Source of the DNA: Marinagarivorans cellulosilyticus
GTDB taxonomy: Bacteria > Pseudomonadota > Gammaproteobacteria > Pseudomonadales > Cellvibrionaceae
Reading direction: 5' to 3'
Length of the DNA stretch: 64,000 bases
Assembly (NCBI RefSeq): GCF_021655555.1
Contig: NZ_AP023086.1
Location: 1,054,001-1,118,000, forward strand
This document shows, piece after piece, positions 17,444 through 25,915 of this stretch (position 1 is its first letter; each line of letters begins with the position of its first letter). The notes under the pieces are model-generated. The model had not been told where the DNA came from. It saw only the letters and a list, made by a program, of their open reading frames with translations, and did not search any database. A program made the position numbers and the translations under genes.

Positions 17444-18171
17444 TATTCCACTCCAGTTAATCGTGGTACCCATATCCAATACAATAATATTGGGGTTATT
17501 AAACCGATGAATCCACAGATAAGGCCTGTACGTCGATATTTTTTGTTTTGCAATAAAATAAATAAACCCGCGACAGAAAATAACAGCATAGCCGCCGCGC
17601 TAATATCAATAACCCAAGACCATACAATGCCAGTGTGACGACCTTTGTGCAGGTCGTTCATTATGGTTAGCCATGAGCCTTTTCGGTATTCCAGTTCCAT
17701 TCTTTGCTCATCAAAAAGCAATATGGCGCTGGCATATCCGGCGGGTAATTTGTAATCAAAAATAATTTCGCCTGCGTCCTCATCCAGTGCAATATCATTA
17801 ACAGGGTGCAAGTTGTAGGTATTTTTTAAGTGTTGCCTTAGTGCATCTAAGGGAGGATCTGCAAAAAATGTTTGGGAACTTTCTTCAAGTAGCGTATGGA
17901 TATTCTCGGGTAGCGTCATTTCTACAACGTGATCGGAATGCTGTTGCTTAAGCCAATCGTTGTGATTAAGCGCAATGCCTGTAATGCAAAAAAGAGCGAG
18001 CAGTATGAGTAATGCCATCGATAAATAAACATGCACCACACGAGCTAAAGAAAACCAGTAACGCAAGTTGCTGCGTGGCCGAGCCTTAGCTCGCGCAGCG
18101 CTAGGCCTTTTTTTATCTGCCTGCAAACGGCTATACACTAAAAAACAGTAATAAGGCGCAGAAAGTTTCAT
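17443..18171 (-). CDS. PepSY-associated transmembrane protein
   Basis: The 242-residue inner-membrane protein has a first transmembrane helix at about 48-70 (YLSMALLILLALFCITGIALNHND), a PepSY-like periplasmic region at about 75-175 (FDYKLPAGYASAILLFDEQ, LNDLHKGRHTG), and two C-terminal helices (about 185-205 and 215-238). Members of this family are often encoded with TonB-dependent siderophore receptors, and some act as ferric-siderophore reductases. That role is possible here but not shown. It is followed with a one-base overlap by the DUF2271 gene. Confidence 0.78.
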   Translation of the reverse strand: MKLSAPYYCFLVYSRLQADKKRPSAARAKARPRSNLRYWFSLARVVHVYLSMALLILLALFCITGIALNHNDWLKQQHSDHVVEMTLPENIHTLLEESSQTFFADPPLDALRQHLKNTYNLHPVNDIALDEDAGEIIFDYKLPAGYASAILLFDEQRMELEYRKGSWLTIMNDLHKGRHTGIVWSWVIDISAAAMLLFSVAGLFILLQNKKYRRTGLICGFIGLITPILLYWIWVPRLTGVE

Positions 18172-18199
18172 GAATATTGATGCCCTAACCTCTAAGAAA

Positions 18200-18248
18200 T
18201 AGCGCCAGCGTATGAGTCACTTCAGTATAAGTAAGTACACTGGCGCTA
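18200..18248. repeat. 9-bp inverted repeat just downstream of the TonB receptor gene
   Basis: TAGCGCCAG at 18200-18208 is perfectly inverted at 18240-18248 with a 31-base loop. On the leftward strand the second arm is followed by TTTCTT, so it may act as a weak terminator or processing hairpin that lowers expression of the PepSY gene relative to the receptor. Confidence 0.5.
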
Positions 18249-18255
18249 GGCGTCG

Positions 18256-20448
18256 TTAAAACTGGTAAGAAACACTACCTTTAATATTTCGGCCGGGCTC
18301 GTAATCAGTTAGGAATAGCTCGCCAAATACGGGGTGAAAGGAAACCCCTGTGCGCGACGCTTGCGACGCGTAGTATTCGTCAAATAAGTTGTCTATCCCG
18401 AAAGTCAGAGCTAAGCCTTCAGCAAATTTAGATGGGGTCCAGCGGACAGAAATATTGTGTACGCTATAGCCGTCTTTTTCGTTATTCAACGTTGCGCCGT
18501 CTAGGTCTTTTCCTGCTGGCAAGCTGCTAACATGCATTACGTCGTAATGAAATTTTAAGTCGGCTTCCGGAATAGCGTAGTCAATCATTAAGCTAAAGGT
18601 ATCGCCTTGCTTCCGATCGGTGCGGGCGCCGTCGAAACCTTCTTGGGCAATAATTTGCTCATTGCCGTCGTCATCAAGTACTGGTGCGCCGGCACGGTCC
18701 ACCACGAGGTAATCCATTTCGGCGTATTCTTCAAAAGCAGAAAGTTTGCTATCGACTGATGAGTAAGTCAGTAAAATATCGAGGTTATCGGTGGCATAGC
18801 CCCAGTAAGCCTCTAAACCGCGTAAACGCATGTTACCGATGTTGTCTTTAGGGAAGGGCGCTTCGTACAGTGTGTAATTAATATAATCGTAGATGTAATC
18901 TTCAATAACGGTTTCAAAGGCAGTAAAACCTGCGCTAAAAGCAGAGCCTTGATAAGCGAGGCCAAATTCGGTATTCATGCCTGTTTCTGGGTCGATGTCA
19001 GCGTTGTAAACATCACCGGCACCAGCGCCATTAAATACCTCAGAAAGCTCTGGGCCTTTAAATAATTGCGTCGCGCTCGCGTTGAACGTTAGGCCTTTAT
19101 CGAGTTGGTATTCTAGTGCTAAAGCGAATGTGGGTTCGCTAAAGCTATCGTCAATTAAGTGGCTTTTAATATCCCAGGTTTCGTAACGTACACCCGGTGT
19201 TATGGCGAGCTTATCGGTAAGGGCTATTCTATCTTGAATAAAAACGGCTGAAGAGGTTGCTTCTTCTGTGGCGGTTGAAAGCTGATTACCGTTTTCACCG
19301 AAGGCATAATATTCGGTGTCATATGCAATAACATCAACACCATAGGTAATTTCGTGGGTGATGTTATTGCCAAGCGAATGCGATGCCAAAATGTTAAAGC
19401 CATTATTGGTTGCTTCGCCTGTTTGCAAATAAGTTGCACCGCCGCGGCCTTTACCTAATTCGTTGCGCTCAAGCGTGCTGATATTGCTATATATTGCAGC
19501 TTCTACGCTACTGTTATCCCAATCGCCGTTGTAATTAAGGGTAAGTGTGTCGCGGGTAAATTCTGTTGGTAGCAATACCGATTCCCCGTTGCCAATGGCT
19601 ACGTCTGTGGCTATGCCCATATCTGGGCGCGAGCTGTAATCACCTTCGTCTTTGTAAGCTTCATAGCCAATTTTAAAGCGTTGGTTGTCTGTAATATCAA
19701 CACCAACTTTTAATAGGGCGTCGAATAAATCACCTTCTAAACCGCGTACTTTGCCGTCGGTGTTTTCAATAACTTGACCGTCGGCATCTTTAATTTCGCC
19801 ACCACCTACTTCGTAGTTGTCGCGGGCAACGCTATTAACGTAACCCAAAATATCCACAACTGGGCCAAGTTGCGCGTACAGGCTGCCAGATAGGTTCGTG
19901 TAATCATTGCTTGCTACGGTAGTGTTAATGCGCCCGCCAAATTGGTTATCTGGGTTGAGTAAGTCTTTGGCCGATCGAGTTTCAAAACGCGCTACACCAC
20001 CAAGGCCGCCGTTAATAACCGAGTTATTACCCACTTGAATATCTGCAGATTGCAAAATGTCTGAGTGAATTTGTAAGTTACCCATGTGGTGGAACATATA
20101 GGTATTTTGGTTGGCACCGTCTACGCTAATGCGCAGGTTTTTATCATCAAGGCTTCGAATAGTAATGCGTTGGTTGAGTGAGTGCGCGCCGCCAACATCA
20201 ACACCGGGAATCACGCGCAGTAGGTCGCTAAGGTGGTCGGCCTGTCGAATGGCGATGGCTTCTTGGCCGAGGTCGATTGAGGTGGCTTTTACTTCTGTAC
20301 CCCAGATGTAAATTTCTTCAATAGGGGGATTTTGTGCATTCGCTGAATCGCTTTGTGCAAGGGCATTAACGCTGAGAGAGCAAAGCAAGCCGGCGCTAAT
20401 GCTACTGATTGCTGTGGCTAGGGGGGATTTTTTTAACGGGTACAACAT
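18256..20448 (-). CDS. TonB-dependent siderophore receptor
   Basis: A protein of 730 residues from the ATG at 20448, chosen because AGGAGC lies 5 bases upstream; a start at 20472 is less well supported. Features: signal peptide (cleavage after about residue 32, VNALA), TonB-box-like stretch IEEIYIWG, plug domain (LSDLLRVIPGVDVGGAHS, RSLDDKNLRISVDGA), a beta-barrel with alternating strands, and a C-terminal aromatic residue (SYQF). It takes up a ferric chelate, most likely the catechol siderophore made by the adjacent operon (inference from position). There is no N-terminal signalling (STN) domain, so regulation is probably through the divergent AraC protein and Fur. Confidence 0.88.
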   Translation of the reverse strand: MLYPLKKSPLATAISSISAGLLCSLSVNALAQSDSANAQNPPIEEIYIWGTEVKATSIDLGQEAIAIRQADHLSDLLRVIPGVDVGGAHSLNQRITIRSLDDKNLRISVDGANQNTYMFHHMGNLQIHSDILQSADIQVGNNSVINGGLGGVARFETRSAKDLLNPDNQFGGRINTTVASNDYTNLSGSLYAQLGPVVDILGYVNSVARDNYEVGGGEIKDADGQVIENTDGKVRGLEGDLFDALLKVGVDITDNQRFKIGYEAYKDEGDYSSRPDMGIATDVAIGNGESVLLPTEFTRDTLTLNYNGDWDNSSVEAAIYSNISTLERNELGKGRGGATYLQTGEATNNGFNILASHSLGNNITHEITYGVDVIAYDTEYYAFGENGNQLSTATEEATSSAVFIQDRIALTDKLAITPGVRYETWDIKSHLIDDSFSEPTFALALEYQLDKGLTFNASATQLFKGPELSEVFNGAGAGDVYNADIDPETGMNTEFGLAYQGSAFSAGFTAFETVIEDYIYDYINYTLYEAPFPKDNIGNMRLRGLEAYWGYATDNLDILLTYSSVDSKLSAFEEYAEMDYLVVDRAGAPVLDDDGNEQIIAQEGFDGARTDRKQGDTFSLMIDYAIPEADLKFHYDVMHVSSLPAGKDLDGATLNNEKDGYSVHNISVRWTPSKFAEGLALTFGIDNLFDEYYASQASRTGVSFHPVFGELFLTDYEPGRNIKGSVSYQF

Positions 20449-20498
20449 GAAAGCTCCTGGAATTGTGCGCAAATTAGCAATTCGCGTACTACTTATCT

Positions 20499-20519
20499 AA
20501 ATGAGAATGATTTACAATT
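20499..20519. promoter_or_regulatory. Possible Fur box in the receptor/AraC divergent promoter region
   Basis: AAATGAGAATGATTTACAATT at 20499-20519 resembles the Fur consensus of overlapping AATGAT/GATAAT hexamers. It lies 51 bases upstream of the receptor start and 49 bases upstream of the AraC regulator start, so it could repress both genes under iron-replete conditions. The match is imperfect and was judged by eye. Confidence 0.5.
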
Positions 20520-20567
20520 GCAGCGGATTTTACGTAGCCAAGTAGCAGAGATCTAGGAGATTGCGTT

Positions 20568-21785
20568 ATGCAAAACAACCAAAGTGATATGCAAGATGGT
20601 CTGGTGGCGCTGTCGCAGCCGCCGGCTGCTAGCTCGGTTTTGCCTGTCAGTGTGCAGCGGTTAGAAAAAATGGCGGCTAAGGCAGGGCAGCACTACAGCC
20701 TTGCTTGTTTACAAACTGGTGCAGTGAATGGCAAACAAGTGCTAACCGAAGAAGAGGCTGCAACGGTATTAGATGGGCAAGTTGTTATGCAGGATGCCGG
20801 CGATGCTTTAATGGTGCACACAACCGATGCCGTTGCCGATAAGGATTGGATTGCAGAAATAGATTTGCCGGCAGGGCTTATCTTTTGTTTTGTGGATGAT
20901 GGCGAGCTTAGGTTTAAGCTAGATGGGCAGGACTATCACTTTGACGCAGGCGCAAACCACAATATAGATACGGCTGATTGCAATAGGAAGTGCAATAGTA
21001 AGTGCAATAGGAAGTACAATAACAATTGCTTTTTATTACAGTTAAATAAGCCCGCTAGGCTAACGCGCTATATTGTGGCGGGCATTAAAACCAAAAAGCT
21101 AAATGTCACCGCTAGCCGCACTTGGCTTGCAAGGCATTTGTTGTCTGGCGAGGCTAGCGATAACAATGCGGGCAAATTGTTGTCGCTGCCGCTGGCGCAC
21201 GGTGAAGTGTTGCGCTGGCAAGCTGGGGCTGCTTTAACGCAGGCGGCGCTGCAATTGTTACGCTGCAGCCAACAATCTAATCATCATTCAGAAGGCAGCT
21301 ATCTTTTAGCCGATAATTCGCCCTTAGGGTGCTTGTTGTTACAAGGGCAGGCTACCCAGTGTTTGGCGTTAGCCTTAAATGAAGGTTTACAGCTGCAGCA
21401 AAAAGCAGCGTGTAGCGCGCCCCAAGCGAATGCTATACAGCAGCGCTTTATGACGATTGTTGAACGTTATGTTCACAATGCTGGTGATGCCACAATATTA
21501 AAGGCGGCCGCAGGGCCTGTGAATAACGAGCTTAATATTCGCAATATTGCCAAGGAATTAGGCATGAGCGTGAGTGCGGTGCAGCGTTTAGCGAAGCAAG
21601 TATTGGGGGATAGTGTTGTTAATTATATTCGTTCTAAAAAATTGGATATTGCGCGCAAAGCCCTGGAATCTGGCTCAATGACTATTGGTGAAGTCGCCTA
21701 CCAAGCGGGCTATAAACATTCGTCCAATTTTGCGATTGCCTTTAAAAAAGCGTTTGGTATTTCGCCAGGGGCGCTGAAAAACTAA
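20568..21785 (+). CDS. AraC-family regulator, PchR-like
   Basis: The 405 residues end in a clear AraC DNA-binding domain (about 310-405: NIRNIAKELGMSVSAVQRLAKQVLG, then KALESGSMTIGEVAYQAGYKHSSNFAIAFKKAFGISP). The N-terminal 300 residues form a poorly conserved sensing region. It is divergent from a siderophore receptor, as PchR/YbtA-type regulators are, and probably activates that gene and perhaps the biosynthetic operon when ferric siderophore is bound (inference). AGGAG lies 7 bases before the ATG. An unusual feature is a four-unit 12-bp tandem repeat within the sensor region that encodes a Cys/Asn/Lys-rich stretch (residues 138-154). Confidence 0.87.
   Translation: MQNNQSDMQDGLVALSQPPAASSVLPVSVQRLEKMAAKAGQHYSLACLQTGAVNGKQVLTEEEAATVLDGQVVMQDAGDALMVHTTDAVADKDWIAEIDLPAGLIFCFVDDGELRFKLDGQDYHFDAGANHNIDTADCNRKCNSKCNRKYNNNCFLLQLNKPARLTRYIVAGIKTKKLNVTASRTWLARHLLSGEASDNNAGKLLSLPLAHGEVLRWQAGAALTQAALQLLRCSQQSNHHSEGSYLLADNSPLGCLLLQGQATQCLALALNEGLQLQQKAACSAPQANAIQQRFMTIVERYVHNAGDATILKAAAGPVNNELNIRNIAKELGMSVSAVQRLAKQVLGDSVVNYIRSKKLDIARKALESGSMTIGEVAYQAGYKHSSNFAIAFKKAFGISPGALKN
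20979..21026 (+). repeat. Four-unit 12-bp tandem repeat inside the AraC regulator gene
   Basis: Units TGCAATAGGAAG, TGCAATAGTAAG, TGCAATAGGAAG and a diverged TACAATAACAAT follow one another without gaps and keep the reading frame. They encode CNRK, CNSK, CNRK and YNNN, followed by another Cys codon. Confidence 0.9.
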
Positions 21786-21791
21786 TAATAT

Positions 21792-22910
21792 TTATACGCG
21801 CTTAACTTTTCGTTTGCGCCGGTGGCTGGGTTTTTGTTGCTGTGCTATGGCCCATTCGATGTGTTCTTGCACCATTGCGCTTGCGGATACTGCCTTTTCT
21901 TTAAGTGCAGTTAAAATAGCTTCTTCGGCTGGGGCATTACCTAAGCCTACGGCTAAATTTCGTTGCCAGCCTTCATAGCCTATACGACGAATAGCCGAGC
22001 CCTCGGTGTTTTTAAGAAAGGTGTGTTCGTCCCATAAAAACAGTGTGAGTAGGTCGCTATCATCGAGTTGGTGGCGCGGTAAAAAGTCTGGCTCGGCGCT
22101 AATGTGAGCATATTTGTTCCACGGACAAATGGCTTGGCAATCGTCGCAGCCAAATACCCGGTTACCCATAGGCTCGCGGAATTCTTCGGGAATGGCACCT
22201 TTGTTTTCAATGGTTAAATAGCTAATGCAGCGCCTAGCATCCAGCGTGTATGGCTCGGGAAAAGCATCGGTAGGGCAAACTTTTAAACACGCTGTACAGC
22301 TGCCACATAAATCTTCTGTTTTTCGATTATCAACAGGCAAAGGCAAGGAGGTAAATATTTCTCCTAAAAAAAACCAGCTACCGGCTTCACGCTGTAAAAC
22401 CAGAGTGTTTTTGCCTATCCAACCCAAGCCGGCTTTTTCGGCCAGTGGCCTTTCTAGTACGGGGGCGCTATCGACAAAGGCGCGCTGGGTGGGTTCGGTT
22501 AAGCCGGCGGCTTGCGCTGCGTTATTAATTTTTTGGGCGAGGGTGGCTAAGCGCTTGCGCATTAATTTATGATAATCGCGGCCCATCGCGTAGCGAGCAA
22601 TATAAGCTTTGTTGGGTTCTTTGAGTATTTTTATGTGAGCACTATTTTGTGGTAAATAATTAAGGCGCACAGAAATAATGCGCGCAGTGCCCGGCAGTAA
22701 AGATTCTGGTGTGTGGCGCATGTCGCCGTGGTCGGCCATCCACGCCATTTCACCGTGGTGGCCATCGGCTAGCCACTGCAATAATTTTTCGCGGTAGCCA
22801 TCCAAGTTAGTATCACAAATGCCAATATCGTCTAGCCCCAGCTCGGCGCCCCATTGTTTAATAGAGTTGGCCAGCTGGGTGTAAAAATCTGTTGTTACGA
22901 TTTCAGACAT
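21792..22910 (-). CDS. queG: Epoxyqueuosine reductase QueG
   Basis: The 372 residues match QueG, the cobalamin and 2x[4Fe-4S] enzyme that reduces epoxyqueuosine to queuosine in the wobble position of certain tRNAs. The cluster ligands are visible in CGSCTACLKVCPTDAF (about 200-215) and CDDCQAICPWNKY (about 255-267), with the conserved ERPLAEKAGLGWIGKNT segment upstream. The C-terminus ends in a Lys/Arg-rich tail (HRRKRKVKRV). It is convergent with the AraC gene, with only 6 bases between stops. In many gammaproteobacteria queG adjoins nnr(D/E), as here with two extra genes inserted. Confidence 0.95.
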   Translation of the reverse strand: MSEIVTTDFYTQLANSIKQWGAELGLDDIGICDTNLDGYREKLLQWLADGHHGEMAWMADHGDMRHTPESLLPGTARIISVRLNYLPQNSAHIKILKEPNKAYIARYAMGRDYHKLMRKRLATLAQKINNAAQAAGLTEPTQRAFVDSAPVLERPLAEKAGLGWIGKNTLVLQREAGSWFFLGEIFTSLPLPVDNRKTEDLCGSCTACLKVCPTDAFPEPYTLDARRCISYLTIENKGAIPEEFREPMGNRVFGCDDCQAICPWNKYAHISAEPDFLPRHQLDDSDLLTLFLWDEHTFLKNTEGSAIRRIGYEGWQRNLAVGLGNAPAEEAILTALKEKAVSASAMVQEHIEWAIAQQQKPSHRRKRKVKRV

Positions 22911-22913
22911 GGG

Positions 22914-24437
22914 CTATTTTTTTACAGTAATTTCGTAAAGATCGGTTCGGCGATCTTTAAGGTTGCGTACAGAGCCTTCACTGTGAAGTATTTTTAATTT
23001 AGACATATCTAAATCGGAAAACAGTAGCATTTCGGTATTGGGTGTTGCTTCGTTTAATACCGCATCGTGCGGGAAGGGGAAGTCGGAGGGGGTTAGTACC
23101 GCCGATTGGCTGTATTGCACATCTAAGCTTTCTACCTCAGGCAGGTTACCAACGCTGCCGGCAATGACTACATAACACTCGTTTTCAATGGCGCGCGCTT
23201 GGGCGCAATGGCGCACGCGTAAGTAGCTGTTTTTGGTGTCTGTCCAGAAAGGGACAAATAAAATGTCGAGCCCTTGCTCGGCCATTATGCGCGACAGCTC
23301 GGGGAATTCCACATCGTAACAAATAAGAATGCCAACGCGGCCGGCATCGGTTTGGAAGACTTTAACCTTATCGCCGCCGCGAATCACCCAGTCGTTGGCT
23401 TCGTGTGGCGTAATATGAATTTTGCGTTGTTCGTCGACTTGCCCATTGCGGTGGCAAAGGTAAGAGACATTGTAAATTTCATTGCCTTCGGCCAGTGGCA
23501 TAGAGCCGGTAATAATGTTGGCGTTATATTCAATAGCCATGCGTGACATATCATCGCGCAGTTGGGTTGTGTATTCGGCAAGGTGGCGAATGGCGGCTGT
23601 TTGTGAGGGTTGTGGGCTTAATGCCATTAGTGGTGCATTAAAAAATTCGGGGAATAGAATAAAGTCGCTTTGGTAATCCGATACCGTATCTACAAAAAAT
23701 TCAATTTGCTCGAGCATGGCTTTGTAAGAGTCAACGGCACGCATTTGCCACTGCACCGCGCCAACGCGCACTATGGATTTTGGTGTGTCTAATACGCTAT
23801 CGCGCGGCTCGAATAAAATATTGTTCCACTCGAGCAAGGTGGCGTAGCCTACGGATTTTTCGTCTTCAGGTAAGTACTTTTTAAGTAGCCGCTTAACTTG
23901 GAAATCGTTAGACAATTGAAAGCTTAATATAGGGTCGTAAATGCGTTTGTCGTCTACCTCGCTAATGTATTGCATTGGCGATAGGGTGTTGCTGTGTTGA
24001 TGGTAATTAGGGATGCGGCCGCCGGCTAAAATTGCGCGCAAGTTATATTGCCGGCACAGCTCTTTGCGGGCGTCGTAAAGCCTGCGCCCCAAGCGTAAGC
24101 CGCGATGGCTTTGGGCGATAACCACATCTAGGCCGTAGAGCGCATCGCCTTCGGAATTGTTGTTAACTTGGTCGTTGGCGTCGACAATATCTTCGTAAGT
24201 ATGCGGGTTGGAAAAACGTGCATAGTCAACTTGTACACTTAACGCTAAGCCCACTAAGTGGTTGTCGTCCAATATCCCAATTTGCCCTTCGGGGAATTCT
24301 TGAATTAAATATTCGATGGTATGGCTCGGCCACGCGCCGCCCAATTCAGCATAGACTTCGTCCATTAAAGCTTTAACTTGCGGGTACATCTCTAACGACA
24401 GGTTGCAAATTTCTAAACGCGTTTGCTCGGTGGACAT
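22914..24437 (-). CDS. GNAT acetyltransferase / carbon-nitrogen hydrolase fusion
   Basis: A 507-residue protein with an N-terminal GNAT domain (about 8-165; the acetyl-CoA loop is around SHRGLRLGRRLYDAR) and a nitrilase-type domain (about 222-500). The nitrilase triad is visible as Glu in LFPEFF (near 262), Lys in RKIHITPHE (near 337) and Cys in ILICYDVEFPE (near 373). Proteins of this two-domain design are widespread in marine bacteria, but their substrate is unknown to me. The gene ends 3 bases before the queG start and is probably cotranscribed with it. Confidence 0.87.
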   Translation of the reverse strand: MSTEQTRLEICNLSLEMYPQVKALMDEVYAELGGAWPSHTIEYLIQEFPEGQIGILDDNHLVGLALSVQVDYARFSNPHTYEDIVDANDQVNNNSEGDALYGLDVVIAQSHRGLRLGRRLYDARKELCRQYNLRAILAGGRIPNYHQHSNTLSPMQYISEVDDKRIYDPILSFQLSNDFQVKRLLKKYLPEDEKSVGYATLLEWNNILFEPRDSVLDTPKSIVRVGAVQWQMRAVDSYKAMLEQIEFFVDTVSDYQSDFILFPEFFNAPLMALSPQPSQTAAIRHLAEYTTQLRDDMSRMAIEYNANIITGSMPLAEGNEIYNVSYLCHRNGQVDEQRKIHITPHEANDWVIRGGDKVKVFQTDAGRVGILICYDVEFPELSRIMAEQGLDILFVPFWTDTKNSYLRVRHCAQARAIENECYVVIAGSVGNLPEVESLDVQYSQSAVLTPSDFPFPHDAVLNEATPNTEMLLFSDLDMSKLKILHSEGSVRNLKDRRTDLYEITVKK

Positions 24438-24447
24438 AAAATTCTCG

Positions 24448-25677
24448 TTATTTAAAGAGGGGGTAAGGCTTGCTCAAAGGCGAGTTAGCCGCGTTAATAT
24501 CACGGTTTGCCAGCAACAACAAGTTGCGCGGGCTAATGTGGTTGGCGCAAAACTGTTGCAGGCTAACGCTATAGCCTTGTTCTTCGAGAAAAACCGCTTT
24601 ATCCAGCGCTAGCCACAACTCAAGCGGCCGCCTAAAGCAGTGTCGAATGGCATCGTGGCGCATCATTTGTAGGCGTTCTTGTTGGCCTTGTGCTTCAAAA
24701 GCTGGCCAGTCGATTGTTGCTGGCAGGTTAACTTGGTGCTTGGGCGCAGCCCATTGGCAAAACTGTTCAAAATTATCGTGCGACTGCTTTTGTTTTGACG
24801 GCAAATTTTTGTACGGAGTGCCCGGCTGAAGCGTTTGGCGCAGGGCTTCGTAACCTAAGCGCCAATTTAATTCGTTTGCCCGTTGTTCGCGTTCGCGGTT
24901 ACCTGCAGTAATTTGGTTTTGTTGGGCCAAACGCAGCGCTTGTAAATTAAGGCTGGCCGGTAAAGCGGTTGCTTGGGCGGCTGTACAAAGCGCTTGGTAG
25001 TGTGTGGCTTGTTGCCGGTGATAACAGCAAGGCGCTAAGGCAATTGTGCTGGCTTTATGCTGGGTTGCTGTGTGTAAAAAGTGGCAGTGCAGCTCGCCGC
25101 ATGCATGCAGTGCCATCCAGTGTGGTGCTTGTGTTGCGCACTGGATTGTACCTTGGGCTGTAGTTGCCGATAGCGGTAATTTGTGGATGTCCGCATTGAT
25201 GAACTGTTGCGGTAGCTTGAGTTTATTGGCGTATTGCTGCCCTTGTAGGCACAGGCTATTTTGCCATTCAATACTGATAACCGGTTGCGCGCAAAGCCAA
25301 GTGTGCAGGCGGCCAAGGTGGCCTTTGCCTGCGCACCATTCAATGGCAGAAGCCGAGCTGTTGGCGTGCGCATTTTGCGTGGTAGCAGCGCAAAACCCTT
25401 GTATTTGCTGCCATTTACGGCCAGGAATATCTGTATGCAGCCAAAAGGGAATGCTTGGCAATTGAGTCGTTACCAGTGCCGGCTCGCACTGGGCTTGCCA
25501 TTCGAACAGTGTTGGGAAGTTGCCTGCAAAGTAATGGGCTTGCTGTTCTACGTCGTTATCCAGCGCCCACAGTTGCGCTTCGTTAAGGTGGGCGATTTTA
25601 CTAAGTGCCCAAGTTAAGTGACCGGGGCGTTGGGTAAAAGCATTAAAGTCCCAATAAGGTCGCAGCTCTGACAGCAA
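24448..25677 (-). CDS. SAM-dependent methyltransferase, Methyltransf_32-like
   Basis: A 409-residue protein with a Rossmann methyltransferase core in the first 240 residues: EWCAGKGHLGRLHTWLC is the SAM-binding motif I, and WMALHACGELH and LAPCCYH are the later signature motifs of the GSTCD/Methyltransf_32 group. The methyl acceptor is unknown. The start used is a TTG at 25677; the frame stays open for a further 40 or so codons upstream without an ATG, so the true start is uncertain. It is 10 bases upstream of the GNAT/nitrilase gene and leftward with it and queG. Confidence 0.72.
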   Translation of the reverse strand: MLSELRPYWDFNAFTQRPGHLTWALSKIAHLNEAQLWALDNDVEQQAHYFAGNFPTLFEWQAQCEPALVTTQLPSIPFWLHTDIPGRKWQQIQGFCAATTQNAHANSSASAIEWCAGKGHLGRLHTWLCAQPVISIEWQNSLCLQGQQYANKLKLPQQFINADIHKLPLSATTAQGTIQCATQAPHWMALHACGELHCHFLHTATQHKASTIALAPCCYHRQQATHYQALCTAAQATALPASLNLQALRLAQQNQITAGNREREQRANELNWRLGYEALRQTLQPGTPYKNLPSKQKQSHDNFEQFCQWAAPKHQVNLPATIDWPAFEAQGQQERLQMMRHDAIRHCFRRPLELWLALDKAVFLEEQGYSVSLQQFCANHISPRNLLLLANRDINAANSPLSKPYPLFK

Positions 25678-25915
25678 TTGTGCGCCGTATAGCAGCTTGC
25701 TTGTGTGGCTGTTTAAGGTAGGTAATAGACTGGCAATAATCGTGATTCTTGTATTGGGGGCGGCATATTGTTGGTTGTATTTTACGTGAGCGCGCTAGCC
25801 ATTGGCTATTTATTGCAGTGCTAGTCTTGCTGGGCCTGTTGATGCGGCTAAAGCAGGGCAGAATGGGCACTGTTGCAGTATACTGCGGCTTTAATTTGTT
25901 ATAAGTGTTTGAGTT

